NCBI RefSeq assembly: GCF_003026355.1
Contig: NZ_PYON01000006.1
Location: forward strand, 1-64,000
Origin: Photobacterium kishitanii
GTDB taxonomy: Bacteria; Pseudomonadota; Gammaproteobacteria; Enterobacterales; Vibrionaceae
Direction of reading: 5' to 3'
DNA length: 64,000 nucleotides
Translations under genes and position numbers: made by a program
The notes under the pieces: model-generated
What the model saw: only the letters and a program-made list of their open reading frames with translations
Told to the model about the DNA's origin: nothing
Database searches by the model: none
Shown here: in pieces, positions 1-9,126 of the stretch
Position numbering within the stretch: position 1 is the stretch's first letter
Layout of the letters: each line of letters starts with the position of its first letter

Positions 1-41
1 TGTTACAACAACAGACATTGAGGTCTATTGCTTTTAAATGA

Positions 42-118
42 TGGTGCGCGCGGGAGGATTCGAACCTCCGACCGCCTGGTTCGTAGCCAGGTACTCTATC
101 CAGCTGAGCTACGCGCGC
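42..118 (-). tRNA. tRNA-Arg(ACG), copy 1
   Basis: A 77-nt cloverleaf on the minus strand: 7-bp GCGCGCG/CGCGCGC acceptor stem, D arm with AGCTCAGCTGGATAGAG, anticodon loop CTACGAA, T loop TTCGAAT and encoded CCA. The ACG anticodon is normally edited to ICG by TadA to read CGU/CGC/CGA. It resembles E. coli argQZYV, which sit at the same place next to csrA. Confidence 0.97.
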
Positions 119-168
119 ACTAAATTTTGTTGTAACAATAGACATTGAGGTCTATTGCTTTTAAATGA

Positions 169-245
169 TGGTGCGCGCGGGAGGATTCGAACCTCCGACC
201 GCCTGGTTCGTAGCCAGGTACTCTATCCAGCTGAGCTACGCGCGC
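169..245 (-). tRNA. tRNA-Arg(ACG), copy 2
   Basis: Identical in sequence to copy 1, one 127-bp repeat period away. CCA is encoded. The spacer in front of it has the best-paired form of the short inverted repeat (CAATAGAC/GTCTATTG). Confidence 0.97.
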
Positions 246-295
246 ACTAAATTTTGTTGCAACAACAGACATTGAGGTCTATTGCTTTTAAATGA

Positions 296-372
296 TGGTG
301 CGCGCGGGAGGATTCGAACCTCCGACCGCCTGGTTCGTAGCCAAGTACTCTATCCAGCTGAGCTACGCGCGC
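296..372 (-). tRNA. tRNA-Arg(ACG), copy 3, anticodon-stem variant
   Basis: Same tRNA as its neighbours except for one substitution at 344 (a instead of g on the plus strand). This turns the second anticodon-stem pair from C-G into a U-G wobble. The loop CTACGAA, the other stems and the encoded CCA are intact, so it should remain functional. Confidence 0.95.
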
Positions 373-422
373 ACTAAATTTTGTTGCAACAACAGACATT
401 GAGGCCTATTGCTTTTAAATGA

Positions 423-499
423 TGGTGCGCGCGGGAGGATTCGAACCTCCGACCGCCTGGTTCGTAGCCAGGTACTCTATCCAGCTGAGCTACGCGCGC
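423..499 (-). tRNA. tRNA-Arg(ACG), copy 4
   Basis: Identical to copy 1, with CCA encoded. It is the last unit of the 127-bp array. Its promoter-proximal neighbour is the tRNA-Ser at 615-706, across a longer, different spacer. Confidence 0.97.
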
Positions 500-614
500 A
501 CTGTGTTTCTTTTAAGACAATATCTTGCTAGAAACAATTCCTTTTAGCTATAAAAAGGAATAGTGCAATCGTCAAACCTTACCTTGCGGTAATTTTTAAC
601 AACTTGCAAAAGAA

Positions 615-706
615 TGGCGGTGAAGGAGGGATTCGAACCCTCGATACGGGATAAACCGTATACTCCCTTAGCAGGGGAGCGCCTTCAGCCTCTCGGCCAC
701 CTCACC
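615..706 (-). tRNA. tRNA-Ser(GCU), copy 1
   Basis: A 92-nt class II tRNA: acceptor GGTGAGG/CTTCACC, anticodon loop CTGCTAA (GCU, reads AGC/AGU), long variable arm TACGGTTTATCCCGTA, T loop TTCGAAT and encoded CCA. Corresponds to E. coli serV, which is co-transcribed with the argVYZQ genes. Confidence 0.97.
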
Positions 707-763
707 ACACAAATTGGTATAAGTAACAAGTTAATTATTACAATTAACTCATCGCTTAAATAA

Positions 764-840
764 TGGTGCGCGCGGGAGGATTCGAACCTCCGACCGCCTG
801 GTTCGTAGCCAGGTACTCTATCCAGCTGAGCTACGCGCGC
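764..840 (-). tRNA. tRNA-Arg(ACG), copy 5
   Basis: Same tRNA body as copy 1, with encoded CCA, but flanked by a different spacer. It belongs to the alternating Ser-Arg part of the operon, so this part arose by duplication of a Ser-Arg unit rather than of the 127-bp Arg unit. Confidence 0.97.
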
Positions 841-904
841 ACTGGGTGTTTCTTGCTAAAGAAAACACCATATTGATATCAACATCGTTGCCATCAATAA
901 AGAA

Positions 905-996
905 TGGCGGTGAAGGAGGGATTCGAACCCTCGATACGGGATAAACCGTATACTCCCTTAGCAGGGGAGCGCCTTCAGCCTCTCGGCCACCTCACC
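905..996 (-). tRNA. tRNA-Ser(GCU), copy 2
   Basis: Same sequence as the tRNA-Ser at 615-706, including the long variable arm and encoded CCA. Middle member of the alternating Ser-Arg set. Confidence 0.97.
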
Positions 997-1063
997 ACAC
1001 AATTCGGTGCAAGTAATAAGTTATACTAGCGGCTAAAGCTAACATGACTCATTGCTTAAATAA

Positions 1064-1140
1064 TGGTGCGCGCGGGAGGATTCGAACCTCCGACCGCCTG
1101 GTTCGTAGCCAGGTACTCTATCCAGCTGAGCTACGCGCGC
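1064..1140 (-). tRNA. tRNA-Arg(ACG), copy 6
   Basis: Same tRNA body as the other Arg copies, with encoded CCA. Second gene of the operon in transcription order, after the tRNA-Ser at 1225-1316. Confidence 0.97.
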
Positions 1141-1224
1141 ACTGTGCTTTACTACCGTAATATTATCCCAAATTAAGATAATTAAATCAATAAGAAAGCG
1201 TTCACAATATCCATTAAAAAATAA

Positions 1225-1316
1225 TGGCGGTGAAGGAGGGATTCGAACCCTCGATACGGGATAAACCGTATACTCCCTTAGCAGGGGAGCGCCTTCAGCC
1301 TCTCGGCCACCTCACC
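1225..1316 (-). tRNA. tRNA-Ser(GCU), copy 3 (promoter-proximal)
   Basis: First tRNA of the operon. Full 92-nt class II cloverleaf with GCU anticodon and encoded CCA. The predicted promoter lies immediately upstream, so only a short leader is removed from the 5' side. Confidence 0.97.
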
Positions 1317-1331
1317 ACGTTGTGGAGGCAC

Positions 1332-1359
1332 ATATTACTGTTAGCCCAAAATAAGTCAA
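1332..1359 (-). promoter_or_regulatory. tRNA operon promoter
   Basis: On the minus strand TTGACT and TAATAT are separated by 16 bp and sit just upstream of the first tRNA. The bases after the -10 box (GTGCCTCC) are G+C-rich, as in promoters of stable RNA genes under stringent control. The assignment rests on motif match and position. Confidence 0.6.
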
Positions 1360-1549
1360 ACACTTTATTGATAAAAACCAACACTCGCCGCACGAATGCA
1401 CACTTAGTAAGCAATGCGATAATTAATACAACGCCAGTGATGAAATATTCATTTTCCAAGACAGATCATCGTCTCTGAAGCTTACAAAAAATATGAGCTT
1501 TGATCTGCATTTAATCGCAACGACCAAGGTATTGCTTTTCTACAGACAC

Positions 1550-1577
1550 AAAAAAGGCCAGGATAATTATCCTAGCC
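1550..1577 (-). terminator. csrA terminator
   Basis: The minus strand reads GGCTAGGATAATTATCCTGGCC followed by a run of T: a long stem directly downstream of csrA. It separates csrA from the tRNA operon promoter. Confidence 0.8.
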
Positions 1578-1586
1578 CTCTTCGAA

Positions 1587-1784
1587 TTAGTAGTTACCAG
1601 TACTCGGAGTACCAGCTTCTTTTTCTGCTTGAATTCGCATATAAATTTCTTCACGGTGAACAGATACTTCTTTAGGTGCATTAACACCAATACGTACCTG
1701 ATTTCCCTTAACCCCAAGAACAGTAACAGTTACTTCGTCACCGATCATTAGAGTTTCACCTACACGACGTGTTAAAATTAGCAT
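1587..1784 (-). CDS. csrA: Carbon storage regulator CsrA
   Basis: A 65-aa RNA-binding protein that binds GGA motifs in mRNA leaders and changes translation or stability; it controls carbon flow, motility and biofilm. The N-terminal [10 protein letters not shown], the central core with [17 protein letters not shown] and the R44-containing segment VSVHREEIY are family-typical, and the length is usual. AAGGAGC precedes ATG at good spacing. The upstream gene is lysC, 86 bp away, as in other Vibrionaceae. The BarA kinase of the pathway that antagonises CsrA is also in this window (31519-34302); the response regulator UvrY and the CsrB RNAs are not. Confidence 0.97.
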   Translation of the reverse strand: MLILTRRVGETLMIGDEVTVTVLGVKGNQVRIGVNAPKEVSVHREEIYMRIQAEKEAGTPSTGNY

Positions 1785-1811
1785 TCGAGTGCTCCTTGAG
1801 TAATCTCAGTC

Positions 1812-1839
1812 TTATAAGAATTTAACGTTTTTTATCCAA
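1812..1839 (-). promoter_or_regulatory. possible csrA promoter
   Basis: The minus strand has TTGGAT, 16 bp, TTATAA in the lysC-csrA gap, about 30 bp before the csrA start. The match is moderate, and read-through from lysC cannot be excluded. Confidence 0.4.
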
Positions 1840-1870
1840 TAAAATTCACAATTTCGTAAATAGCCGTGGC

Positions 1871-3055
1871 TCAAGAAACAGCAAGATGCGATAGATTACC
1901 TAAATACTGGCTATCGACCACAAATTTTTCATGGATTAAATCAACAGCTGCGAGATGATCATCTTCATTAATCAATAAAGACAAACATTTCTTATCGCCC
2001 TGATATGTATGCACTGTAATGCCAGCCTCTTGCAGTACCATTTGAATAGATTTCAAATGTTGCTGAATATCCTTTCCTATCAAAGAAAGTATAGAGACCA
2101 TACCAATATGGCGCATTTTACTATCAAACACTAGCCTTAAACGCGCTAAATCATCATTAGAAATAACGATTTGTGATGTGTCATCACTAGAATTAGTTGA
2201 TAAATTCCAAGCTGTCAAACCATATAGGTCCAACTGCTCATTAAGAACAGTTGCTGGTAGTGTAATATTAACTAAAATTTGCTGCCTTTGGAGCGCAACG
2301 CCAATGATGCTCTGATTACTCATTACATCGAAATTCACTAACGTTCCCTGCCCTTCTTCAAACGAAGAAAGAACACGTAATGGAACGCGATGTTGGCACG
2401 CATACTCTACAGACTGTAATTGTAGCACTTTTGCCCCTAGGCGCGCCATGCAAGTCATGTAATCAAAATGAATAACATCCAAACGGGCTGCAGTTGGTAC
2501 AATTCTTGGATCGGTAGAATACACTCCATCAACATCAGTAAAGATCTGACACTCATCGGCTTTAAGTGCACTAGCAATAGCAACCGCAGTAGTATCTGAC
2601 CCACCACGTCCTAAGGTTGTGACATTGCCATCAATGTCACGTCCTTGGAAACCGGCCACGACAACAATGTTGCCTTGGCCAAGTAATGTGGTTATATGCT
2701 GGGTTTCAACTTCATCGATAGTGGCATTATTAAAGTTGCTATCAGTGTGGATAACAACTTGATCTGCCGTCAATGAAATTGCGCTATAGCCCCGTTTATT
2801 CAACGCCATAGCCAACAAGGCAATTGACACCTGTTCACCCGCTGCAAGTAAAACATCAAGCTCACGTGGGGTAGGTACAGCATCAATCTGCTTAGCTAAG
2901 CCTAACAAACGATTAGTCTCACCGGCCATTGCAGACAAGACAACAACAACTTGGTGGCCACACTGGCAGGCTTTTATTACTCGCTCAGCAACAGCTTCTA
3001 TTCGCTCAATACTACCGACCGATGTACCACCAAATTTCTGCACTAATAGTGCCAC
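1871..3055 (-). CDS. lysC: Aspartate kinase (monofunctional, LysC type)
   Basis: Phosphorylates L-aspartate with ATP, the first step towards lysine, methionine, threonine and diaminopimelate. The N-terminus has the kinase motif KFGGTSVG, and a GRGGSDTTAV stretch lies near residue 165. The C-terminal third holds the paired ACT domains that usually bind lysine or threonine. I chose the GTG at 3055 (protein starts VALLVQKFGG, 394 aa) because GGAGAGG lies 5 bp before it; earlier in-frame starts would overlap alaS and lack a ribosome site. Only 16 bp separate it from alaS, so the two are probably co-transcribed. Confidence 0.95.
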   Translation of the reverse strand: MALLVQKFGGTSVGSIERIEAVAERVIKACQCGHQVVVVLSAMAGETNRLLGLAKQIDAVPTPRELDVLLAAGEQVSIALLAMALNKRGYSAISLTADQVVIHTDSNFNNATIDEVETQHITTLLGQGNIVVVAGFQGRDIDGNVTTLGRGGSDTTAVAIASALKADECQIFTDVDGVYSTDPRIVPTAARLDVIHFDYMTCMARLGAKVLQLQSVEYACQHRVPLRVLSSFEEGQGTLVNFDVMSNQSIIGVALQRQQILVNITLPATVLNEQLDLYGLTAWNLSTNSSDDTSQIVISNDDLARLRLVFDSKMRHIGMVSILSLIGKDIQQHLKSIQMVLQEAGITVHTYQGDKKCLSLLINEDDHLAAVDLIHEKFVVDSQYLGNLSHLAVS

Positions 3056-3071
3056 ATTACCTCTCCAGTAA

Positions 3072-5693
3072 TTACAGTTTGTCAGCAAGCCATGGTGCAA
3101 CAGTGTCTAATGCTGCAGGCAATGCTGCTGCGTCAGTACCACCAGCTTGCGCCATATCTGGACGACCACCGCCCTTACCGCCAACTTGCAGTGCAACTAA
3201 ATTAACTAGCTCACCTGCTTTTACTTTGCCAATTAAATCTTTGGTTACGCCAGCAATTAGGCCCACTTTGCCATCGCTAACATTACCTAATAGCACCACA
3301 CCGCTACCTAATTGATTTTTCAATTCATCAACCATGCCACGAAGTGCTTTGTTATCAGCACCATCAAGCTTAGCGATTAATACGTTAACGCCATTGATTT
3401 GTTGTGCTTTATTGATCAAGCTCGCACCTTCTTGTGCGGCAAGCTTATCTTTTAATTGCTGAATTTCTTTTTCTAGTTGTTTGCTGTGTGATACTAGTGC
3501 ATCAACCTTGCTAACCACAGAAGCCACATCAGATTTCACTAAACGCGCTGTTTTCGCTAGCATCATATCTTCAGTGTGCATCGCAGCAATTGCGCCAGCG
3601 CCTGTCACAGCTTCAATACGACGAATACCAGCAGCAATACCACTTTCAGATAAAATCTTAAATAGACCGATATCACCAGTACGTGTTGCGTGCACACCAC
3701 CACAAAGTTCAGTTGAGAAATCACCCATGCTTAATACGCGCACTTGGTCATCATACTTCTCACCAAATAATGCCATCGCACCTTTTGCTTTCGCAGCTTC
3801 GATATCCATGATGTTAGTATCAATACTATGGTTAGCACGAATTTGCTCGTTCACCATATTCTCAACAGCACGTAATTGCTCAGGTTTAACGGCTTCTAAG
3901 TTTGAGAAGTCAAAACGAAGGCTATCCGCTTTTACTAATGAACCTTTCTGAGAAACGTGATCACCTAAAATAGTACGCAGTGCTGCATGCATTAAGTGTG
4001 TCGCTGAGTGGTTAAGGCTAATCGCTTGACGACGCTCAGAATCAACAGCTGCTGTTAATTGCTGACCCACTGTTAGTGAACCTTCAACTAATTGGCCTTT
4101 ATGACCGGTTGCTGCGCCAAACTTTTGCGTATCAGCAACGTTAAACACGACACCTTCAGCTGTTAATAAACCGCTATCGCCACACTGACCACCTGATTCT
4201 GCGTAGAATGGTGTATTTGATAATACAACTAATGCGTTTTCGCCAGCATTGATACTATCAACAGCGTTACCATCGCGGTATAACGCCACGATTACACCTT
4301 CGCCATCAGTCGAGCTGTAACCACAGAATTCTGTTTCAGCATCAACTTTAATGGCGTCATTGTAATCAACACCAAAGTTGCCCGCATCACGTGCACGTTG
4401 ACGTTGCGCTGCCATCGCTGTTTCAAAACCTTCTTCATCGATTGAGAAACCACGCTCACGCGCAACGTCGTTAGTTAAGTCAGCAGGGAAACCGTAAGTA
4501 TCATAAAGTTTAAATACCGTTTCACCGTCAAGCACATTGCCGTCGATATTATCTAACGCTTCATTAAGAATTGTCAGACCACGTTCAAGGGTGCGACTAA
4601 AGTTATCTTCTTCAATCTTTAATACTTTCTCTACAAGTTCTTGTTGCGCTTTAAGCTCAACACCTGCAGTGCCCATGATCTCAGCTAATGGACCTACAAG
4701 TTTGTAGAAGAACACGCCTTGTGCACCTAACTTGTTTCCGTGGCGTACTGCACGACGAATAATACGACGTAATACATAACCACGGCCTTCGTTTGATGGC
4801 ATCACACCATCAGCAATAAGGAAAGCACAAGAACGGATATGGTCAGCCACAACGCGTAGTGATTGATTAGACAAATCGTCATAACCAATAACAGCAGCAG
4901 CTTCTTTAATTAACGTTTGGAAAATATCGATTTCATAGTTTGAGTGTACACCTTGCATGATTGCAGCAATACGCTCAATACCCATACCTGTATCTACAGA
5001 TGGCTTAGGTAGCGGTTCCATTGTGCCGTCAGCTTGACGGTTGAACTGCATAAATACGTTATTCCAGATCTCAATGAAACGGTCACCATCTTCTTCTGGC
5101 GTACCAGGACGGCCACCCCAGATGTGATCGCCGTGATCATAGAAAATTTCAGTACATGGGCCACAAGGGCCGGTGTCACCCATCTGCCAGAAGTTATCTG
5201 AAGCAAACGGCGCGCCTTTGTTATCACCAATACGTACGATACGATCAGCTGGAATACCAATTTCTTTATTCCAGATTTCAAACGCTTCGTCATCACTTTC
5301 ATAGATAGTAACCACTAAACGATCTTCAGGAAGCTTAAGTTCTTTGGTTAGAAACTCCCACGCATAACCAATCGCATCATGCTTAAAGTAATCGCCAAAG
5401 CTGAAGTTACCCAGCATTTCAAAGAAAGTATGGTGACGGGCTGTAAAACCTACATTTTCAAGGTCGTTATGTTTACCACCCGCACGAACACAACGCTGAG
5501 CGCTTGTCGCACGTGTATAGTTACGCTTTTCAAGACCTAGGAATGTATCTTTAAACTGGTTCATACCTGCGTTAGTGAATAACAACGTTGGGTCATTCGC
5601 AGGTACAAGAGATGAGCTTTCCACGATCTGGTGGCCTTTGCTCTCGAAAAACGCAAGATACGCGCGGCGAATCTCATCAGTGCTCATGTACAT
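3072..5693 (-). CDS. alaS: Alanine--tRNA ligase
   Basis: Charges tRNA-Ala and clears mischarged Ser and Gly. The 873-aa protein has the full architecture: class II core with [16 protein letters not shown] near residue 40, tRNA recognition region, editing domain with [12 protein letters not shown] and the zinc-site motif [12 protein letters not shown], and the C-terminal domain ending in [15 protein letters not shown]. The ATG at 5693 is preceded by AGGA at 7 bp; a TTG two codons upstream is less likely. In relatives recX and recA lie directly upstream; here kch and the arabinose cassette intervene. A leader hairpin lies at 5731-5754. Confidence 0.97.
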   Translation of the reverse strand: MYMSTDEIRRAYLAFFESKGHQIVESSSLVPANDPTLLFTNAGMNQFKDTFLGLEKRNYTRATSAQRCVRAGGKHNDLENVGFTARHHTFFEMLGNFSFGDYFKHDAIGYAWEFLTKELKLPEDRLVVTIYESDDEAFEIWNKEIGIPADRIVRIGDNKGAPFASDNFWQMGDTGPCGPCTEIFYDHGDHIWGGRPGTPEEDGDRFIEIWNNVFMQFNRQADGTMEPLPKPSVDTGMGIERIAAIMQGVHSNYEIDIFQTLIKEAAAVIGYDDLSNQSLRVVADHIRSCAFLIADGVMPSNEGRGYVLRRIIRRAVRHGNKLGAQGVFFYKLVGPLAEIMGTAGVELKAQQELVEKVLKIEEDNFSRTLERGLTILNEALDNIDGNVLDGETVFKLYDTYGFPADLTNDVARERGFSIDEEGFETAMAAQRQRARDAGNFGVDYNDAIKVDAETEFCGYSSTDGEGVIVALYRDGNAVDSINAGENALVVLSNTPFYAESGGQCGDSGLLTAEGVVFNVADTQKFGAATGHKGQLVEGSLTVGQQLTAAVDSERRQAISLNHSATHLMHAALRTILGDHVSQKGSLVKADSLRFDFSNLEAVKPEQLRAVENMVNEQIRANHSIDTNIMDIEAAKAKGAMALFGEKYDDQVRVLSMGDFSTELCGGVHATRTGDIGLFKILSESGIAAGIRRIEAVTGAGAIAAMHTEDMMLAKTARLVKSDVASVVSKVDALVSHSKQLEKEIQQLKDKLAAQEGASLINKAQQINGVNVLIAKLDGADNKALRGMVDELKNQLGSGVVLLGNVSDGKVGLIAGVTKDLIGKVKAGELVNLVALQVGGKGGGRPDMAQAGGTDAAALPAALDTVAPWLADKL

Positions 5694-6046
5694 TGGCAAA
5701 TCCTGAATTAATGCTTGAAATAGAAAGACAGAAAATCACCTCGAAGTGATTTTCTTCGGTAACCGTTGACGCCTTAAACCACAAGGCTTTGTGAACAATT
5801 ACCATCTAGTAATAAAGCTAAGATAAATTTTTTGGGGGCTATTGTAAAACAACGGTAGCTATTACGGGAAATGATATGTGGAAAAATGTATCAAATAATC
5901 ATCCTTTATATAGCCAATGAAAGCTCAGCCCCCTTGTAAACTATTCATATAACATATGAACTATCGTCAATGATGGCGATTAATTAAATTTTAGTTGCCA
6001 CCAATGCGCACAACATTGATGGCTTTGTTAAACAAATGCACCAATA
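5694..6046. other. alaS-kch intergenic region with leader hairpin
   Basis: A 353-bp gap without a credible gene. It holds the alaS leader, including a perfect 9-bp hairpin at 5731-5754 (GAAAATCAC/GTGATTTTC). The rest is A+T-rich, and no clear terminator for kch was seen. The alaS promoter must lie here, but no single box stands out. Confidence 0.6.
5731..5754 (-). promoter_or_regulatory. alaS leader hairpin (terminator or attenuator-like)
   Basis: The minus strand folds as GAAAATCAC - 6-nt loop - GTGATTTTC, about 40 bp before the alaS start. The following sequence TGTCTTTCTATTTC is only moderately U-rich, so this could be a weak terminator for upstream transcription or a leader element of alaS. 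Confidence 0.45.
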
Positions 6047-7276
6047 TTATTTATTAATTTCTTTATCTGATAGCCCTTGTACGGAATGTAATAGCGACGC
6101 CACTATAGAATCACTATCGATACTCTCACCGTTTAATACTCGCGCTAGAATATCACTCGCAAATTGCTGCGGTGAAATAACAATGTCAGGATTAACACTT
6201 TTTACTTTATTGATATTTTTGCTTTCATTCACCAGTGCCACGGTACGGGCAGAACTGGCTAATTCAATTGCTGATAACACAATAAATGCATTGTCGGCAT
6301 CATCATCACTAAGAGCCAAGACAGCTTTGGCATTCATTACCCCAGCTTGAGTTAATATGGAGCCATCACTGTAGTCACCAACAACAACATCTAGTCCTTC
6401 TAATTGGTCTTTAGCCACTTGCTGTATTCGCGGTGAAACAATAACCGTAATCGGCTGCTTGCGCTCCGTTAGTTGCTTGATGGTATTAACGGCTAGGCTT
6501 GATAAGCCACAAATTATAAAGTGATTAGTACGATCCATTTTTTTGCTATTACCTTTAACAAGTCGTTCAAAACCACTATGAACAACAGGGCCTAACACTG
6601 ACGTTGCCGAAGTGGCAAAGACTGTAATGCCTGACACAATAACCGAAATAGTAAACAATCGAGCGGGTTCAGACACTGGAACAATATCACCATATCCAAC
6701 GGTAGACATGGTTTCTATCGCATAATAAAACGCTGTCAATAAACTAGTAATTTTAGGATTAAATCCATCACCAAAATATAATGCGCCATAAGTTGATGTT
6801 AATAATAAAGTAATAACACTAATTAACGCAAAGATACTACCGGCGGCAACACTGCTTTTCGAAAAGTATTTACGCACCATAAATAACAACACTAATGATG
6901 CGATACCATAGTGAATATTATGGGTTTGCTGAGGGTGAATATGGGCGGTATAAAATATATTGATCAGCATTAACGTAAAACTGATCATCCATGAAATTCT
7001 GGCTCTAAAAAAAAGCCCAACCGAACTCATAACAATAAACACCCCTAACATAAAATAAGGTGCATTGGTTAAAAAGCTGGTATTAATTTGCTCGTAGTCT
7101 CGAACATTAAACAACGTAAACAGATCAATCGGCAAGCCATAAATCGTATGAAAAATAAGTCCGCTGTTACCTAAAACAAACAAAGCCACAAAGATATGGC
7201 GCAGAGTATAAAGCCACTTGGTAAACCGTCGAATGGTGTTCGCCATCCAATGTATAAACGAATAATGTTCTTTCAT
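6047..7276 (-). CDS. kch: Voltage-gated K+ channel, Kch family
   Basis: Inner-membrane K+ channel subunit of 409 aa, close to E. coli Kch (417 aa) along its length. Six hydrophobic segments cover roughly residues 25-225; the pore loop carries the selectivity filter TVGYGD at 192-197. A C-terminal RCK domain begins with DRTNHFIICGLSSLAVNTIK near 250 and contains ALSDDDADNAF. Unlike E. coli Kch, the short C-terminal tail after the RCK domain is reduced. It starts at an ATG with only a weak ribosome site. Its position between alaS and the arabinose cassette is unusual and suggests an insertion-prone locus. Confidence 0.9.
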   Translation of the reverse strand: MKEHYSFIHWMANTIRRFTKWLYTLRHIFVALFVLGNSGLIFHTIYGLPIDLFTLFNVRDYEQINTSFLTNAPYFMLGVFIVMSSVGLFFRARISWMISFTLMLINIFYTAHIHPQQTHNIHYGIASLVLLFMVRKYFSKSSVAAGSIFALISVITLLLTSTYGALYFGDGFNPKITSLLTAFYYAIETMSTVGYGDIVPVSEPARLFTISVIVSGITVFATSATSVLGPVVHSGFERLVKGNSKKMDRTNHFIICGLSSLAVNTIKQLTERKQPITVIVSPRIQQVAKDQLEGLDVVVGDYSDGSILTQAGVMNAKAVLALSDDDADNAFIVLSAIELASSARTVALVNESKNINKVKSVNPDIVISPQQFASDILARVLNGESIDSDSIVASLLHSVQGLSDKEINK

Positions 7277-7471
7277 TACAGTAGATTAACCTAGATATGT
7301 GCTTATTCCATGACGATAAAACTAAGCCCTTAACTCTGATTGACTGACTAAAGGAAAGCGACCGATAGCACGGGGAGTTAGAATAATTCTATCAAGTACC
7401 TAGGCATTTTACTAAGAAAGACACTTCATCGCATTGTTAATATTCACATACAAAACAATATACCCGTGGTA

Positions 7472-7900
7472 TTAGGAAATAATGATAAGAGGAAGAAAAA
7501 GATTTACCCCCCAAGCACAACTAATACCCGTTATAATGCCAGCAAAAATTTCTAACCGTGTATGCCCGATCTGTTCTCGTAACTGAGGGGAAGCTGTTCC
7601 TCGATTCAATTGGTTAATCATCACCGCATGTTGAGCTATTTTCTGCCGCAGACCGTTTGCATCAAGCATAACAATAAATGCTACCCCCACGGCCACCCCA
7701 AAGGCTGGAGTATCAATGCCATCTTTTAATGCAATAAGAGCAGCCACACTACAAACAATACTGGTATGATTACTCGGTAACCCGCCATAACCAATTAATT
7801 TAAAGGCTAATTGCCTAGATTTTATTGAGTTAATTAAAAACTTACTACAGCCAGCAACTAGCCATGTGAAAAATGGCGTAATCAAATAACTAAAATCCAT
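7472..7900 (-). CDS. Divergent PAP2 family (DUF212) membrane protein, candidate lipid phosphatase
   Basis: A 142-aa protein with 3-4 hydrophobic segments. Family signatures are GGLPSNHTS at 39-47 and MLDANGLRQKIAQHA at 78-92, as in YuiD-like proteins, which are distant relatives of acid phosphatase/PAP2 enzymes. It starts 10 bp after the end of the phosphoribosyltransferase gene, with AGAGGG before ATG, so both are in one operon. In mycobacteria a PAP2 protein (Rv3807c) next to the UbiA enzyme is proposed to remove the 5-phosphate from polyprenylphosphoryl-5-phosphoribose; the same role is inferred here from context only. Confidence 0.8.
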   Translation of the reverse strand: MDFSYLITPFFTWLVAGCSKFLINSIKSRQLAFKLIGYGGLPSNHTSIVCSVAALIALKDGIDTPAFGVAVGVAFIVMLDANGLRQKIAQHAVMINQLNRGTASPQLREQIGHTRLEIFAGIITGISCAWGVNLFLPLIIIS

Positions 7901-7910
7901 TAATCCCTCT

Positions 7911-8789
7911 TTAAATCCATATTATATAAATACAAGATGCAACCCATAACAGAATAGATAATTGTAATTGATAGTCCTCAAATAAAACATCTGCTGGCGA
8001 TTCCCCTCTTCCATTACCTTCGACGACAAACCAATATCGATATAATCCAAAAATAACAAAAGGAATAGTGATAACCATCTCAGTATTTACTGATATAACA
8101 AACAAACTATAAAATAGTAATGCACAAATAGATGACATCTCAGCATATCGGTTCATCAACGGTACGGTATAAAAGCGTAAAACATTACGGCTCATAGCAT
8201 TACTTTTAAGGATCTCTTGACGGCGCTTAATCGAGGCAAGAAATAAAGCTAATGAGAAGGTTGTTATAAACATCCATGCCGATAATGGAACCTGAATTGC
8301 AACAGCTCCTGCATACACACGTAAGACAAAGCCAATAGCAATCGTAAAAATATCAAGAACGGGTTGATGTTTAAGATATAGACTATAAGCTATATTTAAT
8401 AAAACATAGCTAACAACGACACTAAAAACATTTTTATTAAACATCCCTAAGACAATAATAACACTATATAATATACAGATTAAAATAATCGCAGCTTGTT
8501 TTGAAATATCACCAGATGCTAAAGGTCTTTTGGATTTAATTGGATGCTGACGATCGCTTTCAATATCCATATAATCATTAAAAACATAAGTAACAGATGA
8601 CGCTATACAAAATAATACCATTGCCAAAAATGCATCAACTATTGCAACTTTACTATCTAATAATCCAGAAAAAATAACAGGCGCGAGAACAAAAAGATTC
8701 TTAACCCAATGCTTAGGCCTCATTAACTTTATAAATTTTAAAAATGAGAATTGTCTAAAAAGTAAAATTATCTTATTGATCAAATTCAT
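7911..8789 (-). CDS. Decaprenyl-phosphate phosphoribosyltransferase-like UbiA family protein
   Basis: A 292-aa polytopic UbiA-superfamily enzyme. It begins with RPKHWVKNLFVLAP (24-37), has the Mg/diphosphate motif N71-D72-x2-D75-x3-D79 followed by RQHPIKSKRPLASG, and a second basic motif IKRRQEI. These match the mycobacterial enzyme Rv3806c (RPRQWVKN, NDVRDVEADREHP, GKRYAE; recalled from memory), which joins PRPP to decaprenyl phosphate. They differ from the UbiA of ubiquinone synthesis. The C-terminus (SPADVLFEDYQLQ) also fits. Predicted role: first committed step to polyprenylphosphoryl-arabinose. First gene of a two-gene minus-strand operon, divergent from dprE1. Confidence 0.85.
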   Translation of the reverse strand: MNLINKIILLFRQFSFLKFIKLMRPKHWVKNLFVLAPVIFSGLLDSKVAIVDAFLAMVLFCIASSVTYVFNDYMDIESDRQHPIKSKRPLASGDISKQAAIILICILYSVIIVLGMFNKNVFSVVVSYVLLNIAYSLYLKHQPVLDIFTIAIGFVLRVYAGAVAIQVPLSAWMFITTFSLALFLASIKRRQEILKSNAMSRNVLRFYTVPLMNRYAEMSSICALLFYSLFVISVNTEMVITIPFVIFGLYRYWFVVEGNGRGESPADVLFEDYQLQLSILLWVASCIYIIWI

Positions 8790-9126
8790 TTAAAAACCCA
8801 ATAACACGATATATTAATCAAACAACATTAATGGGGATGTTATTAAAACAATGAGACTAATTCTCACTTAAACATAGCAACAACCATTTATATGAAATAA
8901 ATAAAACTATAAAAATCAAGTGTAGCCTACAAGATATAATTTAATGTCTCACTTATATGAACATTAAAGCTTTTATATATAAATAATAAAATATCAATCT
9001 TAATACAATTATTATTTAATCAATAACTATATTCAATAAACGATAGTTTAAATCAGTACCTTTATTAAATATTTTTAATCACATTGGTTTTAGGTGAGAC
9101 TATTTTATAGATGGAAAACACTCGTC
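8790..9126. promoter_or_regulatory. Divergent, A+T-rich promoter region of the arabinose cassette
   Basis: A 337-bp gap between the UbiA-family gene and dprE1, very rich in A+T with several TATA-like stretches and no credible ORF. Both transcription units must start here. Many sequences could serve as -10 boxes, so I do not name one. The composition (long runs of A/T with few GC clamps) resembles DNA silenced by H-NS in related bacteria; this is inference. Confidence 0.5.

Larger units (their letters stand above)
1..499. repeat. 127-bp tandem tRNA-Arg repeat array
   Basis: Four tRNA-Arg genes begin at exactly 127-bp steps (42, 169, 296, 423). The spacers are near identical too, including a short inverted repeat around GACATTGAGGTC. 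Repeat sequence is already present at base 1, so the array continues to the left of the window. Copies differ by single bases only, which suggests recent tandem duplication or ongoing homogenisation. Confidence 0.9.

Noticed and set aside
1..500. Regular 127-bp repeats at the left end as a possible CRISPR array
   Set aside because: The repeat units are whole tRNA-Arg genes plus near-identical spacers; CRISPR arrays have short repeats and unique spacers.
1224..1478. 84-aa open frame over the tRNA-Ser at 1225-1316
   Set aside because: It is read through the antisense of a tRNA gene and its promoter, has no protein-like pattern and no ribosome site.
2929..3951. Open frames on the plus strand opposite lysC and alaS (2929-3315, 3481-3951)
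   Set aside because: They are the antisense of clearly conserved coding sequence, with low-complexity Ser/Ala/Pro content; shadows of alaS and lysC codon bias.
6036..6350. 104-aa plus-strand frame opposite the end of kch
   Set aside because: Antisense to the conserved RCK domain of Kch; no family resemblance and no upstream signals.
9094..9126. GTG at 9094 as the start of the DprE1-like protein
   Set aside because: No ribosome site at useful distance, and the extra 11 residues do not look like the family N-terminus; ATG at 9127 preferred.
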